A stretch of DNA of 64,000 nucleotides from Oncomelania hupensis (taxonomy: Eukaryota; Mollusca; Gastropoda; Littorinimorpha; Pomatiopsidae), in the NCBI GenBank assembly GCA_036898135.1, contig CM072517.1:59852990-59916989 (forward strand). The letters run 5' to 3'. Under the pieces are notes generated by a model. That model made no database searches and was not told the origin of the DNA. It saw only the letters and a program-made list of their open reading frames with translations. Position 1 is the stretch's first letter; each line of letters begins with the position of its first letter. Both the position numbers and the translations under genes were made by a program. Shown one piece after another: positions 34,117 to 47,900 of the stretch.

Positions 34117-34912
34117 ATGACGGCCTACTAGCGTCAAAACCGAGAGTTACCATTATCACGAGATAATTGAAATTACAACGTTTTCTGTGTAATTTAAAGA
34201 GATACCGGTAATCTACGGTGTTAATTAATAATTATCAGTATTTGCCACGCCTTCCTAGCGCCAATACCTTATAATTAGGCTTACATATATCATACGATAA
34301 TTACAAATATCATACGAAAATTACAATTTTTAAGGGAAAAATACAATTATCATTGAAAAATTACAAATATCTTTGCGTGATTATGTTTAATTTTTAGTTT
34401 TGGCTCTAGCAATCCGTCTGGAAATGGGCCAAAACCGAAAATCGTAATTTTCACTTGATAATTGCAATTGTTACGTGTTAGTTGCAAATATGTCATTGAT
34501 ATTTGTAATTATCACCTGAAATTTGTAATTATCAGGTTTTGGAGATAGTAGGCCGTCATAATGTGAATTACACAGAACGCGTTTTATTTACTATTATCAC
34601 TCATACCTGCAGTAACTGCACGTTTTGGCGCTAGTAAGCCGCCTTCGTCAGAATTAAGCATGATCATGTAAACATTGTAATTATAAAGTGAAATTTGTAA
34701 TTATTATGTGATAATTACAATTTTCGATTTTGGCGCATTTCCAGGCTGATTGCTAGAGCCAAGACTGAAAATTAAACATGATCACGCGAAGATACTTGTA
34801 ATTATCCATTAATAATTGTAATTATCCATTGATAATTGTAATTATCCCATGATATTTGTAATGATCTCATGATATTTGTAATTATCATGTTTTGGCGCTA
34901 GTAGGCCATCAT
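34117..34912. mobile_element. Foldback/MITE element (copy 2)
   Basis: Ends ATGACGGCCTACTAGCGTC and GGCGCTAGTAGGCCATCAT are inverted. The interior is the copy-1 module order reversed, so it lies in opposite orientation. It is inserted in sequence downstream of LTR-A: the flanks GCATCGG and CATCTGGGCTGAATT together match GCATCGAGGCTGAATC at 19,069. The 8 bp flanks (GCATCGGT and ACATCTGG) are only partly alike, so the insertion is older than copy 1 or imprecise. Confidence 0.75.
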
Positions 34913-35318
34913 ACATCTGGGCTGAATTGACTATTGTCTGTGTATAATAATACCCATCTTATTTCCTTATTCCAAAAGCAAATAAACCCAGTTACATAAC
35001 CTTATGTGCACATTCAATCGCCATTAAAGACCGACATGAAATGAACAGTAACGTGGCTTACAATACGTTACGCAGGGAGCAGTCAAATTACAGTGCACCT
35101 TCAAACATTGGAGATCAACACATTCGATGCTTCTCATAGCTTAACGCCGGAATTCTCTGGTACTTGTGTGTCACCTGTCAGAGTATCAAAGTAAGACCCG
35201 GAATACCCGAATCTGCCTTTAGCGCAAAGTAGGCTGGCTACACGTGACGTAGTCAGGGTGATGCTATGTCTTTTTCTTTTTATAAATTTTTTTTTTTTAA
35301 ATCTCACATGCATTAACG
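34913..35318. other. No recognised gene
   Basis: Unique-looking sequence with no motif seen, except the distal flank of LTR-A at its start. Confidence 0.4.
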
Positions 35319-35330
35319 GGGCGCGCCTGT

Positions 35331-35527
35331 TGTTGTTTGTAGATTATAGTCACATGACACTTTCGCATATAAATGACTACTGGACCGATTTATACTGACA
35401 CCAGCGGGCCAGTTGTTGGTAAAGGGGAAAATAATATGATCACACGTTGACCAATCCGGGATTCGAACCAGCGACCTTTCGGTTACTAGCAAGACGCTCT
35501 TACCAACTGAGCTACCCGGCCCCTCAA
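35331..35527 (-). mobile_element. SINE-C with 12 bp TSD
   Basis: The full element in minus orientation has the A box TAGCTCAGTTGG and B box GGTTCGAATCCC intact. GGGCGCGCCTGT flanks it at 35,319-35,330 and 35,528-35,539. Confidence 0.9.
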
Positions 35528-35539
35528 GGGCGCGCCTGT

Positions 35540-36340
35540 GGAATAGTAGCTATTATAAAGTCTGCTGACATTCCGATGCGAGCACCCGTGAAACAGTAGG
35601 TCCTATAAATGGCATTTATTTCTCAGTTGGAATAATACAGTATTCGTATTCGTAAATAGGCTGTAGCCACTATCTGCACGCCTAATAACTGGATTGAAAC
35701 GTTGGACGGTGAAAGGCGTGAACTAGCAGCCTTGAATGCTTGCACGCCACATCGCCATCCTGTGTGCACGATTAGCTCCCTTGCACTATCTCCATTAGCT
35801 GCCTTGCCAAATCTGCAGTGTCTGTTGAAGTTCCACTCGTCACCTAGTCTAATTACACACAACGTGCCCAATTGATTAGTTGCGTGACAACTGCACCTTT
35901 TTTTCTCCTTTAGTTTTTTTGTTTCTTAATATAACAGGTATGGTTAAGTTGTGGGGCTTAATAGTTCATGCCAGGAGAGGAGGATTTTGTTTTTAACAAC
36001 TAGAATATCAGTGATCAGCCAGAGACCAAAGATAATGTTCATGAAGCATGGCCTCGGCAGCCTGTGATGTTCAGCATGACCAGACATCATTCACGCGACA
36101 CTGCAAAGGTGTCACTGAAGGAGTTCAGGGCCGACTCCTCATTTCCCGCTTCAGCCTCACACCTACGACCTACATTACGACAAGGAAATTAAGGTTACGA
36201 AATCTCTAGCGCCGAGCGAAAAGCACACAAGGACTTGCAACACAGTTTAAAATAAATTTTTAAAAAAGAAAAAAAAACTATCAACAAAATAGACACCACA
36301 AACGCAATCAAGAGAAAACCTGTACAGTATATAATTATCT
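35540..36340. other. No recognised gene
   Basis: The minus frame at 35,623-35,871 (82 codons) shows no domain. AT-rich and A-rich stretches occur near 36,250. Confidence 0.4.
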
Positions 36341-36344
36341 ATAT

Positions 36345-36480
36345 AACTCTTTTTCAGCTCAAAAGCTTCTCAAGGCGCTGTACGATAACTCAAGCCTCCC
36401 AAGGCGTCAAGCTGCTGATTGATGCGCAGGTACGCCCGTCTAGCGCCTCATACAACTGGGCGATTCTGAAATTCCTATAG
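36345..36480 (-). mobile_element. SINE tail fragment (H-like)
   Basis: TTTTTCAGCTCAAAAGCTTC, CAAGGCGCTGTACGATA and CTCAAGCCTCCCAAGGCGTC echo the 3' end of SINE-H in minus orientation. Confidence 0.5.
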
Positions 36481-36569
36481 ATAGGAAAGAACAAATGTTC
36501 TAAAAAAAAAAAAACCACCCGTTCGGTCGGGGCGCTTAATAATGTTAAACAAACAATAAGTAAGCAAAA

Positions 36570-36748
36570 GAAAGAATAAAGATTTATCTTATATAGCGCA
36601 CTTACAAGCTCAGAAAGCTTCTCAATGCGCTGGCCCGTAATACCCAGCTATCACAAAATAGTTTGCTGAAGTCAGGATTCGAACCCACGTCGCCCAAGAC
36701 GCACTCACACAAGTCGTGCGCTCTGACCACTGAGCTATACAGAGAAAA
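36570..36748 (-). mobile_element. SINE-J (tRNA-like head with GCGCTATATAA tail)
   Basis: Minus strand: TATAGCTCAGTGGTCAGAGC (A box), GTGGGTTCGAATCCTGAC (B box), then CCAGCGCATTGAGAAGCTTT and AAGTGCGCTATATAAGATAA. The tail resembles those of SINE-H and the L2-like LINEs. Confidence 0.75.
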
Positions 36749-36799
36749 CTGTTGTAAAACAAACGCTCGTTGGTATAAAAGCAAGAAAATATGTTGAAG

Positions 36800-37040
36800 T
36801 GTTACGTCACCAGATCATCAGGTCTTGCAAAGACCATCCTGCAAGGCACAGTGCAAGGAGGTAAAAGAAGAGGGAGACCAAAAAAAAAGGTGGGAGGACA
36901 ACATTCGAGAATGGGCTGGTTTGACACTGAGCGAAACAATCAGGGTTGCTGAGGACAGGGAAAGATGGAGTACGCTGGTTAAACGATCATATGTGGTGCC
37001 CCTACGACCTCCGAGTTATGGGATAGGATAGGTAAGGTTG
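36800..37040 (+). mobile_element. Endonuclease-RT LINE 3' end
   Basis: The translated remnant has KKRWEDNIREWAGLTLSETI and RVAEDRERWSTLVKRS, then VVPLRPPSYGIG in a 68-codon open frame (36,825-37,031). The terminal GGATAGGATAGG tail is short. 5'-truncated. Confidence 0.8.
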
Positions 37041-37249
37041 CGAGCCAGCCAGCCAGCATCGTAATTCTCGCTACAGGTCGCTGGCTGCCCTTGCCTTGGT
37101 GTTTTGTAAACATAAAAGTGCTACTTTATTTATAAATTAACACCAAAAAAATAGCACTTTAGTTGTGAGTTTTAGAAACTGACAGCATGCTGTATCGTTG
37201 GTTCATCTAGTTGTTTATTCATTTAATCAATCAATCAATCAATCTTAAA

Positions 37250-37530
37250 TAGCTCTTGTATAGCTCAACAGCTGCTCAAGGCGCTGGCCGATACGGGATC
37301 TAACTAAAAAGCCACCCGCGACGCCCACGTGCAACCTTTGGGGCGCATAGTCTGACGCCCTGACGACTGAGCCCAATCTAGAGAGACCGGTAATGGTGAG
37401 AAGAGGCCTACTGCGTGCTGGGTGTATTTGTGCAACCTGCACTTCCCCATCTGGGACATGGGCGTCAGGATCTTTAAAGTCCTGGCGATAGAGTTCGTGC
37501 GTGGAAAGATTAGACCTCGGTTTATACTCT
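37250..37530 (-). mobile_element. SINE-H body
   Basis: TAGCTCAACAGCTGCTCAAG, CGCTGGCCGATACGGGATC, GCAACCTTTGGGGCGCATAG and GACATGGGCGTCAGGATC. It lacks the tRNA-like head. Confidence 0.7.
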
Positions 37531-37920
37531 CATCCGAAGGAGTAATAAACAATGCGAATATTAGGGTTAACTCATTTCTGCGATTTTTAAAAAAATAATA
37601 ATAATAACAACAACAGCAAATCCTTCGATTTAGCCAACTTTGCAATGCAATATCATACAATGCAATTCCCCACAGAAATGTGTCTTAAGAGACATTGGAT
37701 GTGTAGGTGGCGAATGTTTCACACAACGTTGTGTAATTGTTTCCATTCCAGTTCAGTCCTTTAAATTGGTTGTGTGAATAATTGATGCGTGTCTGCTTTC
37801 TCTCTGCATGACTGGCCTAAGGTTACACACGCCGACCCGTCGGATGTCCTATTTTCTGATTGATGTGCCAAGGTTATCATTATATTACATTGGATGCTTT
37901 AAGCAGACTAGAGATCCGTT

Positions 37921-38030
37921 GGATCTCATTTTTGATATGATGATGATGGTCATTGTTGTCAGGGTGGCGACGTGGTGATCGTCCTTAACGCTCATGCAAT
38001 AGGACGTTAAGCATCGTTTTTCGTTTTGGA
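37921..38030 (+). mobile_element. Fragment of the GGACGTTAAG SINE
   Basis: GTCATTGTTGTCAGGGTGGC, then GTGGTGATCGTCCTTAACGC and CAATAGGACGTTAAGC. It is homologous to the insert at 306-389. Confidence 0.6.
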
Positions 38031-38167
38031 TGCTTTTTTTGTTGTTGTTTTTTTTTAAACAAGAGTCCGTATGGATATTCACATTTTATGAATGAAAGAA
38101 TGAAATGTGTTTGCAAGTGCAAGTGGACTGAGTTCAGAACAAGACATGCACACATCAATGTACTAAC

Positions 38168-38268
38168 GAAGAAGAAGAAGAAGAAGAAGAAGAAGAAGAA
38201 GAAGAAGAAGAAGAAGAAGAAGAAGAAGAAGAAGAAGAAGAAGAAGAAGAAGAAGAAGAAGAAGAGAA
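38168..38268 (+). repeat. (GAA)n microsatellite
   Basis: About 31 GAA units. A pure purine strand, poly-Lys/poly-Phe frames are artefacts. Confidence 0.97.
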
Positions 38269-38377
38269 AGTGTATGTATATGAAATTATACATTATATAG
38301 AAGAAAAAGAAAGGGTATTTCTATTCAATGTACACATTACATCATACCAAAGACTGATCGTACTACAAAACATGATA

Positions 38378-39055
38378 CAGTGAACTCCGGCTCTATCGAA
38401 GTGTTTGGGGATCTAGAATTTACTTCAATATTGCCGAATATTCAGTTGAGCCAAATATAGGCTATATTGAATTTATACTGATGTCATTCTGTATTGTTTT
38501 CTCAATATTTGATAAAACAAAAGAAACAGAAACAAGAAGCATTGAGCTCATCTGCCGCAAGAAAGTTTACCGACATCTTGGTTTTCGTTTGTTGGTTTTT
38601 TGTTTGTTTGTTTCTTTTTATTTTGTTTTTCAAGGTGCTGTGTTGTGGATTGGTTAGTTTGCAACTTAGATTTTGAATATTGGATATGCTTCTGGACATC
38701 CAAATTAAAAATACTCATTAAACTATATGTGCCGAAGTAAACAGCAACTAAAACGCTCCTCTACAAAAAAAAGTATTTGCTGGGCTGCGCCAGTGTCTCC
38801 TCTTTCGTTATTGGTCATGTGTTTTAGAAACAACCACTGAAACATAGCCGTTTGAGACCCTGGTATCAGCGGTAAAATTAGAGTCAGTTACCCGGAAATC
38901 GCGATCCGCTCGGAAGAGTTACCTGCCCTTGCATCCGTAATACCTATCAATATATCCAGCTTCTTTTTTTTTTTTCACATACAGGGAACAGGTTTGGTCG
39001 GGACCTAGCCTGAGCTGCAATAGAACCGAATTTTAAATAGAGCCGGATGTCACTG
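38378..39055. mobile_element. Tigger/pogo-like MITE
   Basis: CAGTGAACTCCGGCTCTAT at the left is the inverted match of ATAGAGCCGGATGTCACTG at the right, both flanked by TA (38,376 and 39,056). CAGTG with CTCCGG...TATCGAA is the usual start of pogo/Tigger elements. No transposase is recognisable in the 678 bp. Confidence 0.7.
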
Positions 39056-39406
39056 TACACTAAAGATGATACACCAAAGATAGTGTAGGCTTACATCAAG
39101 CATGAGGTAAACCAAAGCATGTGAGCTTACATTATTATTATACCCGAGCAATGGGCGGAGGTGCAGTCGAAGACTGAACATTGGTGGGGGGGAGGAGGGC
39201 AGGAGGATTGCTTAACCTGGGCACTGCGGCAGCATCAGCTTTGCTAATGGAAACTCACTGAGGCCAGCGGAGGGAAATCTTACGTCGCTCCCGCCTCACT
39301 GAACGAGCAGGCCTTGCCCTGTCCTGTCCTGTTGTGCCGCGCTTCTCGCATAATTTACTTTTTCAACACTTTCCACTCCGCAATGTAATGCAGTTGCAGT
39401 GCAGTA

Positions 39407-39492
39407 GAATACAATACAATACAATACAATACAATACAATACAATACAATACAATACAATACAATACAATACAATACAATACAATACAATAT
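39407..39492 (+). repeat. (ACAAT)n microsatellite
   Basis: About 16 perfect units sit between two partial duplicates of the flank TTTTCACTCCGCAATGTAA. Confidence 0.95.
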
Positions 39493-39711
39493 CGCTTTTG
39501 CCTTTTCAACCCTTTTCACTCCGCAATGTAAGTTGCAGTTGAAATAATACACTACAACATAATACAATACAATATCGCTTTTGCCGTTTCAACACTTTCC
39601 ACGAAGTGCAACTTTTCAGTCCCCAATGCAGGCTATTATGTAATGCAGTGCAATGCAGTGCGTAACTATACTGAATCATTTCCTTCAAATACATGGGATT
39701 GTGTAGACTAC

Positions 39712-40395
39712 CTGCATTGTATTTTGTACCTGCATTGTATCTATATCTCCGTTTATTTTGTACCTGCATTGTATCTCCCACAGGCGCATTAACCAAGAAG
39801 AATGAATTATCGGAAAGAATGAGTGTATCCTCGATAGCATAGGGGTAGCAGTATGTATCAAGCTAATCCTATGCAATCGGGGATCACTCATTCTTTCAGC
39901 TGATCCATTCTTGTTGGTTAATGCGCCTGTGGTACCTCCATATATTTTGTATCTGTATTGTATCTCCGTGTATTTTGTACCTGCATTGTATCTCCGTGTA
40001 TTTTGTGCCTGCATTGTATCTCCGTGTAGTATGTACCTGCATTATATCTCCGCGTATTTCGTACCTGCATTGTATCTCCGTGTATTATGTACCGTATTGT
40101 ATCTCCGTGTATTTTGTTCCTGCATTGTATCTCCGTGTATTTCGTACCGGCATTGTATCTCCGTGTATTATATATGTACCTGCATTGTATCTCCGTGTAT
40201 TTCGTACCTGCATTGTATCTCCGTGTATTTCGTATTTGCATTGTATCTCCGTGTATTATATATGTACCTGCATTGTATCTCCGTGTATTTCGTACCTGCA
40301 TTGTATCTCCGTGTATTATATATGTACCTGCATTGTATCTCCGTGTATTTCGTACCTGCATTGTATCTCCGTTTATTTTGTACCTGCAATTTTAT
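39712..40395 (+). repeat. 28 bp minisatellite, interrupted by a hairpin MITE
   Basis: The unit is about CCTGCATTGTATCTCCGTGT plus ATTTCGTA (28 bp), with some 31 bp units carrying TATATG. Because 28 is not a multiple of 3, the encoded repeat is 28 residues long and all three plus frames stay open for 130-170 codons, plus long minus frames. It has no start context, splice sites or domain, so it is treated as noncoding. Confidence 0.9.
39779..39931. mobile_element. 153 bp hairpin MITE, 8 bp TSD
   Basis: CACAGGCGCATTAACCAA pairs with TTGGTTAATGCGCCTGTG, and pairing continues inward through AAAGAATGAGTG and ATCCTCGATAGCATAGG almost to the centre. GTATCTCC (39,771-39,778) and GTACCTCC (39,932-39,939) are a target duplication with one change. 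The 8 bp size suggests hAT-type mobilisation. Confidence 0.8.
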
Positions 40396-40529
40396 CTCCA
40401 TTTAAATTTTGGGACTTTTTTCAAATGGATTTTTAATGCATTTTATTCGTCATCCAAACTTTGGGCTGCATTTTTAGCGAAAGCGAGGTAGCCGCAATTC
40501 CAGCCAGAACATAGGGGCTAGGATGAGAA

Positions 40530-40640
40530 GATAGGACCTACAGAGCATGTGGGGTGCATTGGTGTATCTCTGGCACTCACTGGTCTAGGATATGAGCGTC
40601 AGGATCTTTGAAAGTCACTCCTGACGAAGAGAGCTTTTCG
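40530..40640 (-). mobile_element. SINE-H fragment
   Basis: GGTCTAGGATATGAGCGTCA and GGATCTTTGAAAGTCACTCC match the H body in minus orientation. Confidence 0.5.
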
Positions 40641-40757
40641 TGCAAAATCAATGTTATAGGTCTATATTTAAAATTTAAAAAAAACTAAAGAAAGGAACAC
40701 GAAGAAGATGCCACAGTTTCCGTGTACAATGTGCATTATAGATCTAACCCGTGCTAT

Positions 40758-40758
<1 letters not shown>

Positions 40759-40815
<57 letters not shown>

Positions 40816-40828
40816 TAATAATAATAAT
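40759..40828 (+). repeat. (AAT)n microsatellite
   Basis: About 22 AAT units, followed by CGCACATTCCTC and a (CA)n run at 40,887-40,935. Confidence 0.95.
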
Positions 40829-40883
40829 ACAAGGACTTTTATAGCGCACATTCCTCAAGGTACATAGCGATTCATTGCTGCTT

Positions 40884-40935
<52 letters not shown>

Positions 40936-40937
<2 letters not shown>

Positions 40938-41168
40938 CGAGGGTTTTCTCCGGGTTTCTCCCTCTTTTCAATAATTGTATTGAAAGCAATCCGACTAAAA
41001 TTTTAAAAATAAAATTGGAGTTTCTTTCCGTCTTGTACTAGCGACTGGCCTTTAAGCTATTCCACATGTTTGAGTAATGAGTGTGTGGAGTGTCTGCAAA
41101 AAATGAGCGTGAATGCTGGTTACCGATCGCCGCACTTGGAGTCTTTAGAATAAGGCACGCATAGCACG

Positions 41169-41244
<76 letters not shown>

Positions 41245-41245
41245 C
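40936..41245 (+). mobile_element. SINE-E 3' part with (ATT)n tail
   Basis: TCGAGGGTTTTCTCCGGGTT, CAATAATTGTATTGAAAGCA, TTCCACATGTTTGAGTAATG and AAGGCACGCATAGCACGCAT plus about 25 ATT units. The tRNA-like head is replaced by (CA)n. Confidence 0.75.
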
Positions 41246-41302
41246 TACACACGCAAATACGCAATTCTATATATGCATAGAATGAAAAAACAAAACACAT
41301 AA

Positions 41303-41699
41303 TTATGGTCTAATGGTAGTGCTTCGGCTTGCGGATCTGAAGGTCCCGAGTTCGAGCCTTGGCCGGGCCATTGCGTTGTGTCCCTGGGAAAGACACTTTA
41401 CTCCTGTTTTCCTACTCCTCCGGATGAGAGTATAAACCGAGGTCGCATACATTCCATCATAACGGACTTTAAAGATCCTGACGCTCATGTCCTAGACGGG
41501 TGAGTGCCGGTAACAAGAACACACCCAGCAAACACTAGGTCCTTCTCCCCCATCCCTGGCTGCCCAGGATTGTAATCAGTTGTCCGGGCGTCAGACCATG
41601 CGCCCAAAGGCTGCAGGTGGGCGTCTCGGGCGGTTTAAGTTAGATCCTGTATCGGCCAGCGCCTTGATCCTTAGGCTAAGGCGCCTTACAAATGACGAA

Positions 41700-41753
<54 letters not shown>

Positions 41754-41756
41754 GTG
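41303..41756 (+). mobile_element. SINE-H full copy
   Basis: The tRNA-like head has ATGGTCTAATGGTAGTGC (A box) and GAGTTCGAGCC (B box). It is followed by GTGTCCCTGGGAAAGACACT, the shared body, CGGCCAGCGCCTTGATCC and an (ATT)n tail. This copy defines the family. Fragments lie at 7,196, 32,085, 37,250, 40,530, 52,140 and 56,085. Confidence 0.8.
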
Positions 41757-42342
41757 AGGAAAAACCCATATGTGGTGCAGTCTACATATACAAGACAACA
41801 AGTTATGTACAGCAACAACATAAGCAAAAGTAAACTATTGTTTACAGCAGTTTTTTGTTTGTTGTTTGGTTGTTGGTTTTTTTGTTGTTGTTGTTTTGGG
41901 GGAAGGGGGTGGAAAGTGGTTCTTTCTTTCTTTTTTTTTCTTTTTGTTTTTTGTTATTTGTCTATCACGGTGGCAGCTTGTTTATAAAGGTTGGCGAGTA
42001 TTGGAGGTTGTTGTCGTGAGAGTTGGGGTTTGGGGGTGGTTGATAGTGTTAAGAAGCAATTTGGCTGTCCACGGCTCCTGCAGCACGTGAAGGGCATCAG
42101 TAAGCACGCCTCGCTCCACTCCCGTCGCCGGCATATGCAAAGCAACATACAGCCAGATAAGCCCATTGGCTGATTGCTTAGATCCTCACACACACAAGAC
42201 CACAAAATGCGCCAGTCCCCGAGAGTCCAGTTAGCGGACCACAAAATGGGGAGAGTCCTTTTGGTAACACTTATTTAGCTCAGCGGTTTAGGGCGTCCCT
42301 CAACTCATCCCCACCGTCAGCTGCATAGGACCCACGTTGTCA
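41757..42342. other. No recognised gene
   Basis: GT-rich low-complexity sequence at 41,850-41,960. Then a moderately GC-rich segment (42,050-42,260) with short open frames on both strands and no recognised motif. TTAGCTCAGCGGTTTAGGG near 42,275 resembles a pol III A box but no B box follows. Confidence 0.4.
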
Positions 42343-42353
42343 ACAGTCGAGAC

Positions 42354-42555
42354 GGGGCCGGGTAGCTCAGTTGGTAGAGCGGCTTACTAGTAACCGAAAG
42401 GTACCTAGATCGAGTCCCGGATTGGCCAACGTGTGACCATATTATTTTCCCCTTACCATCAACTGGTTCGCTGGTGTCAGAATAATGTGACCAGTAGTCG
42501 CCTATAGGCTCCGGTGTCGTGTGACTATAATCTACAATTACAATTTACTATATTT
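42354..42555 (+). mobile_element. SINE-C with 11 bp TSD
   Basis: The full copy starts GGGGCCGGGTAGCTCAGTTG. The B box is altered to GATCGAGTCCC. ACAGTCGAGAC flanks it at 42,343-42,353 and 42,556-42,566. Confidence 0.9.
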
Positions 42556-42592
42556 ACAGTCGAGACCGCAATCGTTTTACCATATAGGTCTA

Positions 42593-42878
42593 GGTAAAGG
42601 TAAGGTAAAGGTAGTCCCATAGCCTTGTGGCCGTAGGGGAGCGTGATGTTGGAGATCACACTTATCTTGGGCCAGCGTAATGAGGATGATGCCCATCTTT
42701 CTCCCTCGCTGCTTTAATAAGAGAGTAAGTACTCAGTTACAGTTGAGTCAACTGGGGGCGTTGTTATTTGTCGCTTCACGTTTTGCGGTCACCCATCCAA
42801 GTGCTAACCGCACTGGACGGTGCTTAACTTGCGACACAGTAGCGAGTGCTCCAACCACTGCGCTATCCGACACCCCGA
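42593..42878 (-). mobile_element. SINE-G (5S-related) with 12 bp TSD
   Basis: Minus strand: GGTGTCGGATAGCGCAGTGG, then GTTAGCACTTGGATGGGTGA and the same body as 17,326. CATATAGGTCTA lies at 42,581-42,592 and 42,879-42,890. The 286 bp full element shows the family's exact ends. Confidence 0.88.
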
Positions 42879-43089
42879 CATATAGGTCTAACAACCAAGA
42901 AATTAAACTTAGTAACAATCGCAGTGTGCTCCTCTTTGATCATTCAATACAATACTAGTGTATAGTTTAATTTCACATTATAATACATAAAGATGACAAA
43001 ATGCTTTTAGGGTGAGCTCAGGACTCGTTAATTTTGTTGATAACACCAATCTTTTGTGTTTTGTGACTCCCTGTTAGTTCCTCAAGTGG

Positions 43090-43600
43090 CTCCCTTTGGT
43101 TCATAGCATGGGTCCCTGCTGTTCATTACATAGGCTAGATCTTTTGTGCGCACAACATGTGTTCACAAGATGGCCCCCTTGAGTTCATAGAAATGGCTCC
43201 TTTTTGGCATAACATGGGCCCTGATGTTTAAAACATGGCTATTTCGTGTTAATAAAATGGCTTCCTTTTGTTTCATTATATTATGGCTCTATTTTGTTCA
43301 TAACATGGGTCCCTGTTTATATTACATGGCTCCATTTTGTTTTAACATGGGTCCCTGCTGTTCATATTACATGGCTCTATTTTGTTCATAACATGGGTCC
43401 CAGCTGTTCATATTACATGGATCCATTTTGTTCTTAACATGGGTCCCTGCTGTTCATATTACATGGATCCATTTTGTTCATAACATGGGTCCCTGCTGTT
43501 TATATTATACGAGTCCATTTTGTGTTCATAGCTCCTTCAGTTCATATCTCCTTTAGTTAATATAATGGATCACTTTCGTTCATAAGATGGGTCTCTGCTG
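43090..43600 (+). repeat. 46 bp minisatellite, degenerate
   Basis: The unit is approximately TTCATAACATGGGTCCCTGC, TGTTCATATTACATGGATCC, ATTTTG. About 8-10 units become less alike toward both ends. It ends about 300 bp upstream of the gene's first ATG. Confidence 0.85.
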
Positions 43601-43702
43601 TTCAGAAAACATTTCCCTTCATCATCGAATGGCTCTTCCACAGTTATAAACGTTGTACTCTCAAAACGACAACGATGAAGATGCAATTAAAATGATTATC
43701 AC

Positions 43703-43703
<1 letters not shown>

Positions 43704-43781
<78 letters not shown>

Positions 43782-43832
43782 GTGCTGCTGCCGCTTATGA
43801 TGATGGTGATGCCGATGATGATGATGATGATA

Positions 43833-43900
<68 letters not shown>

Positions 43901-43905
43901 AAAGA
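43704..43905 (+). repeat. (GAT)n microsatellites upstream of gene
   Basis: Two GAT arrays are separated by GGTGCTGCTGCCGCTTATGA. They produce a poly-Met frame continuous with the real first exon, which is why the true start is placed at 43,923 instead. Confidence 0.95.
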
Positions 43906-43922
43906 CGATGATAATGTTGCAG

Positions 43923-47205
<3,283 letters not shown>

Positions 47206-47900
47206 GGTCTCCGGGGCGCTTGAGGCTGGCGCGTCAATGGTTTCCCCAGGACCGCAGCAGCCATCTTGTCCTGCCGCAACGGACTTGTTAGCGGCGATAC
47301 CCCGCTTTCCCTGTAGTCATCGTACTAGCTACTGACCTACTTACTAACCGTCGTGGTCCTCACTGCGCCTTCATCGTCATTGAATTCTTCATTGAGAACA
47401 CTACTTCACTGTCCGCATCATCGTGCCATTTCATTGCTCTAGGATTGAAAACAACCTCATGTAGATTTCCTGCAGTATGCTGAGCCGAATGAGGACCATG
47501 AGGGTGTTTTGTCGTTTGTTTGTTTTTTTCCCAATCAGGTTCTTCGGGGTGAATGATTTTTGCCTGCTAGACTATCACCTCCTGAGGATTTCAGTATGCA
47601 CTTTCCACTTGTGATAATGCCCAGCATGGTCAACTTTTCTTGTCTTTGCTCTGCAGGATGGATTTCAGAATTCACCTAACAAACTTAACTCATGGTTTCT
47701 ACCAACGCTAAGCAAATTCGTGATGAAAGACTTTGAACGTTAAAAATCCTGCTGCTATATATATGATTGTCACCATGATTTTAGGATTCACCAACTAACA
47801 ACTTACTCATGATTTATACCAGCACTAAGCAAACTTGTGATGAAAGACTTTGAACATTAAATATTCTGCTTTATTTATTCTTGCCTTGACAAGAGTGCAA
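47206..47900 (+). other. 3' flank/UTR of the gene with tandem duplication
   Basis: About 115 bp is repeated: GAATTCACCTAACAAACTTA ... GATGAAAGACTTTGAACGTT (47,668-47,742) and GGATTCACCAACTAACAACT ... GATGAAAGACTTTGAACATT (47,783-47,857). The second copy ends in ATTAAA (47,855), a possible polyadenylation signal absent from the first. UTR status is inference. Confidence 0.5.

Noticed and set aside
39712..40395. 28 bp direct repeats resembling CRISPR repeats
   Set aside because: Units are contiguous with no unique spacers, a simple minisatellite.
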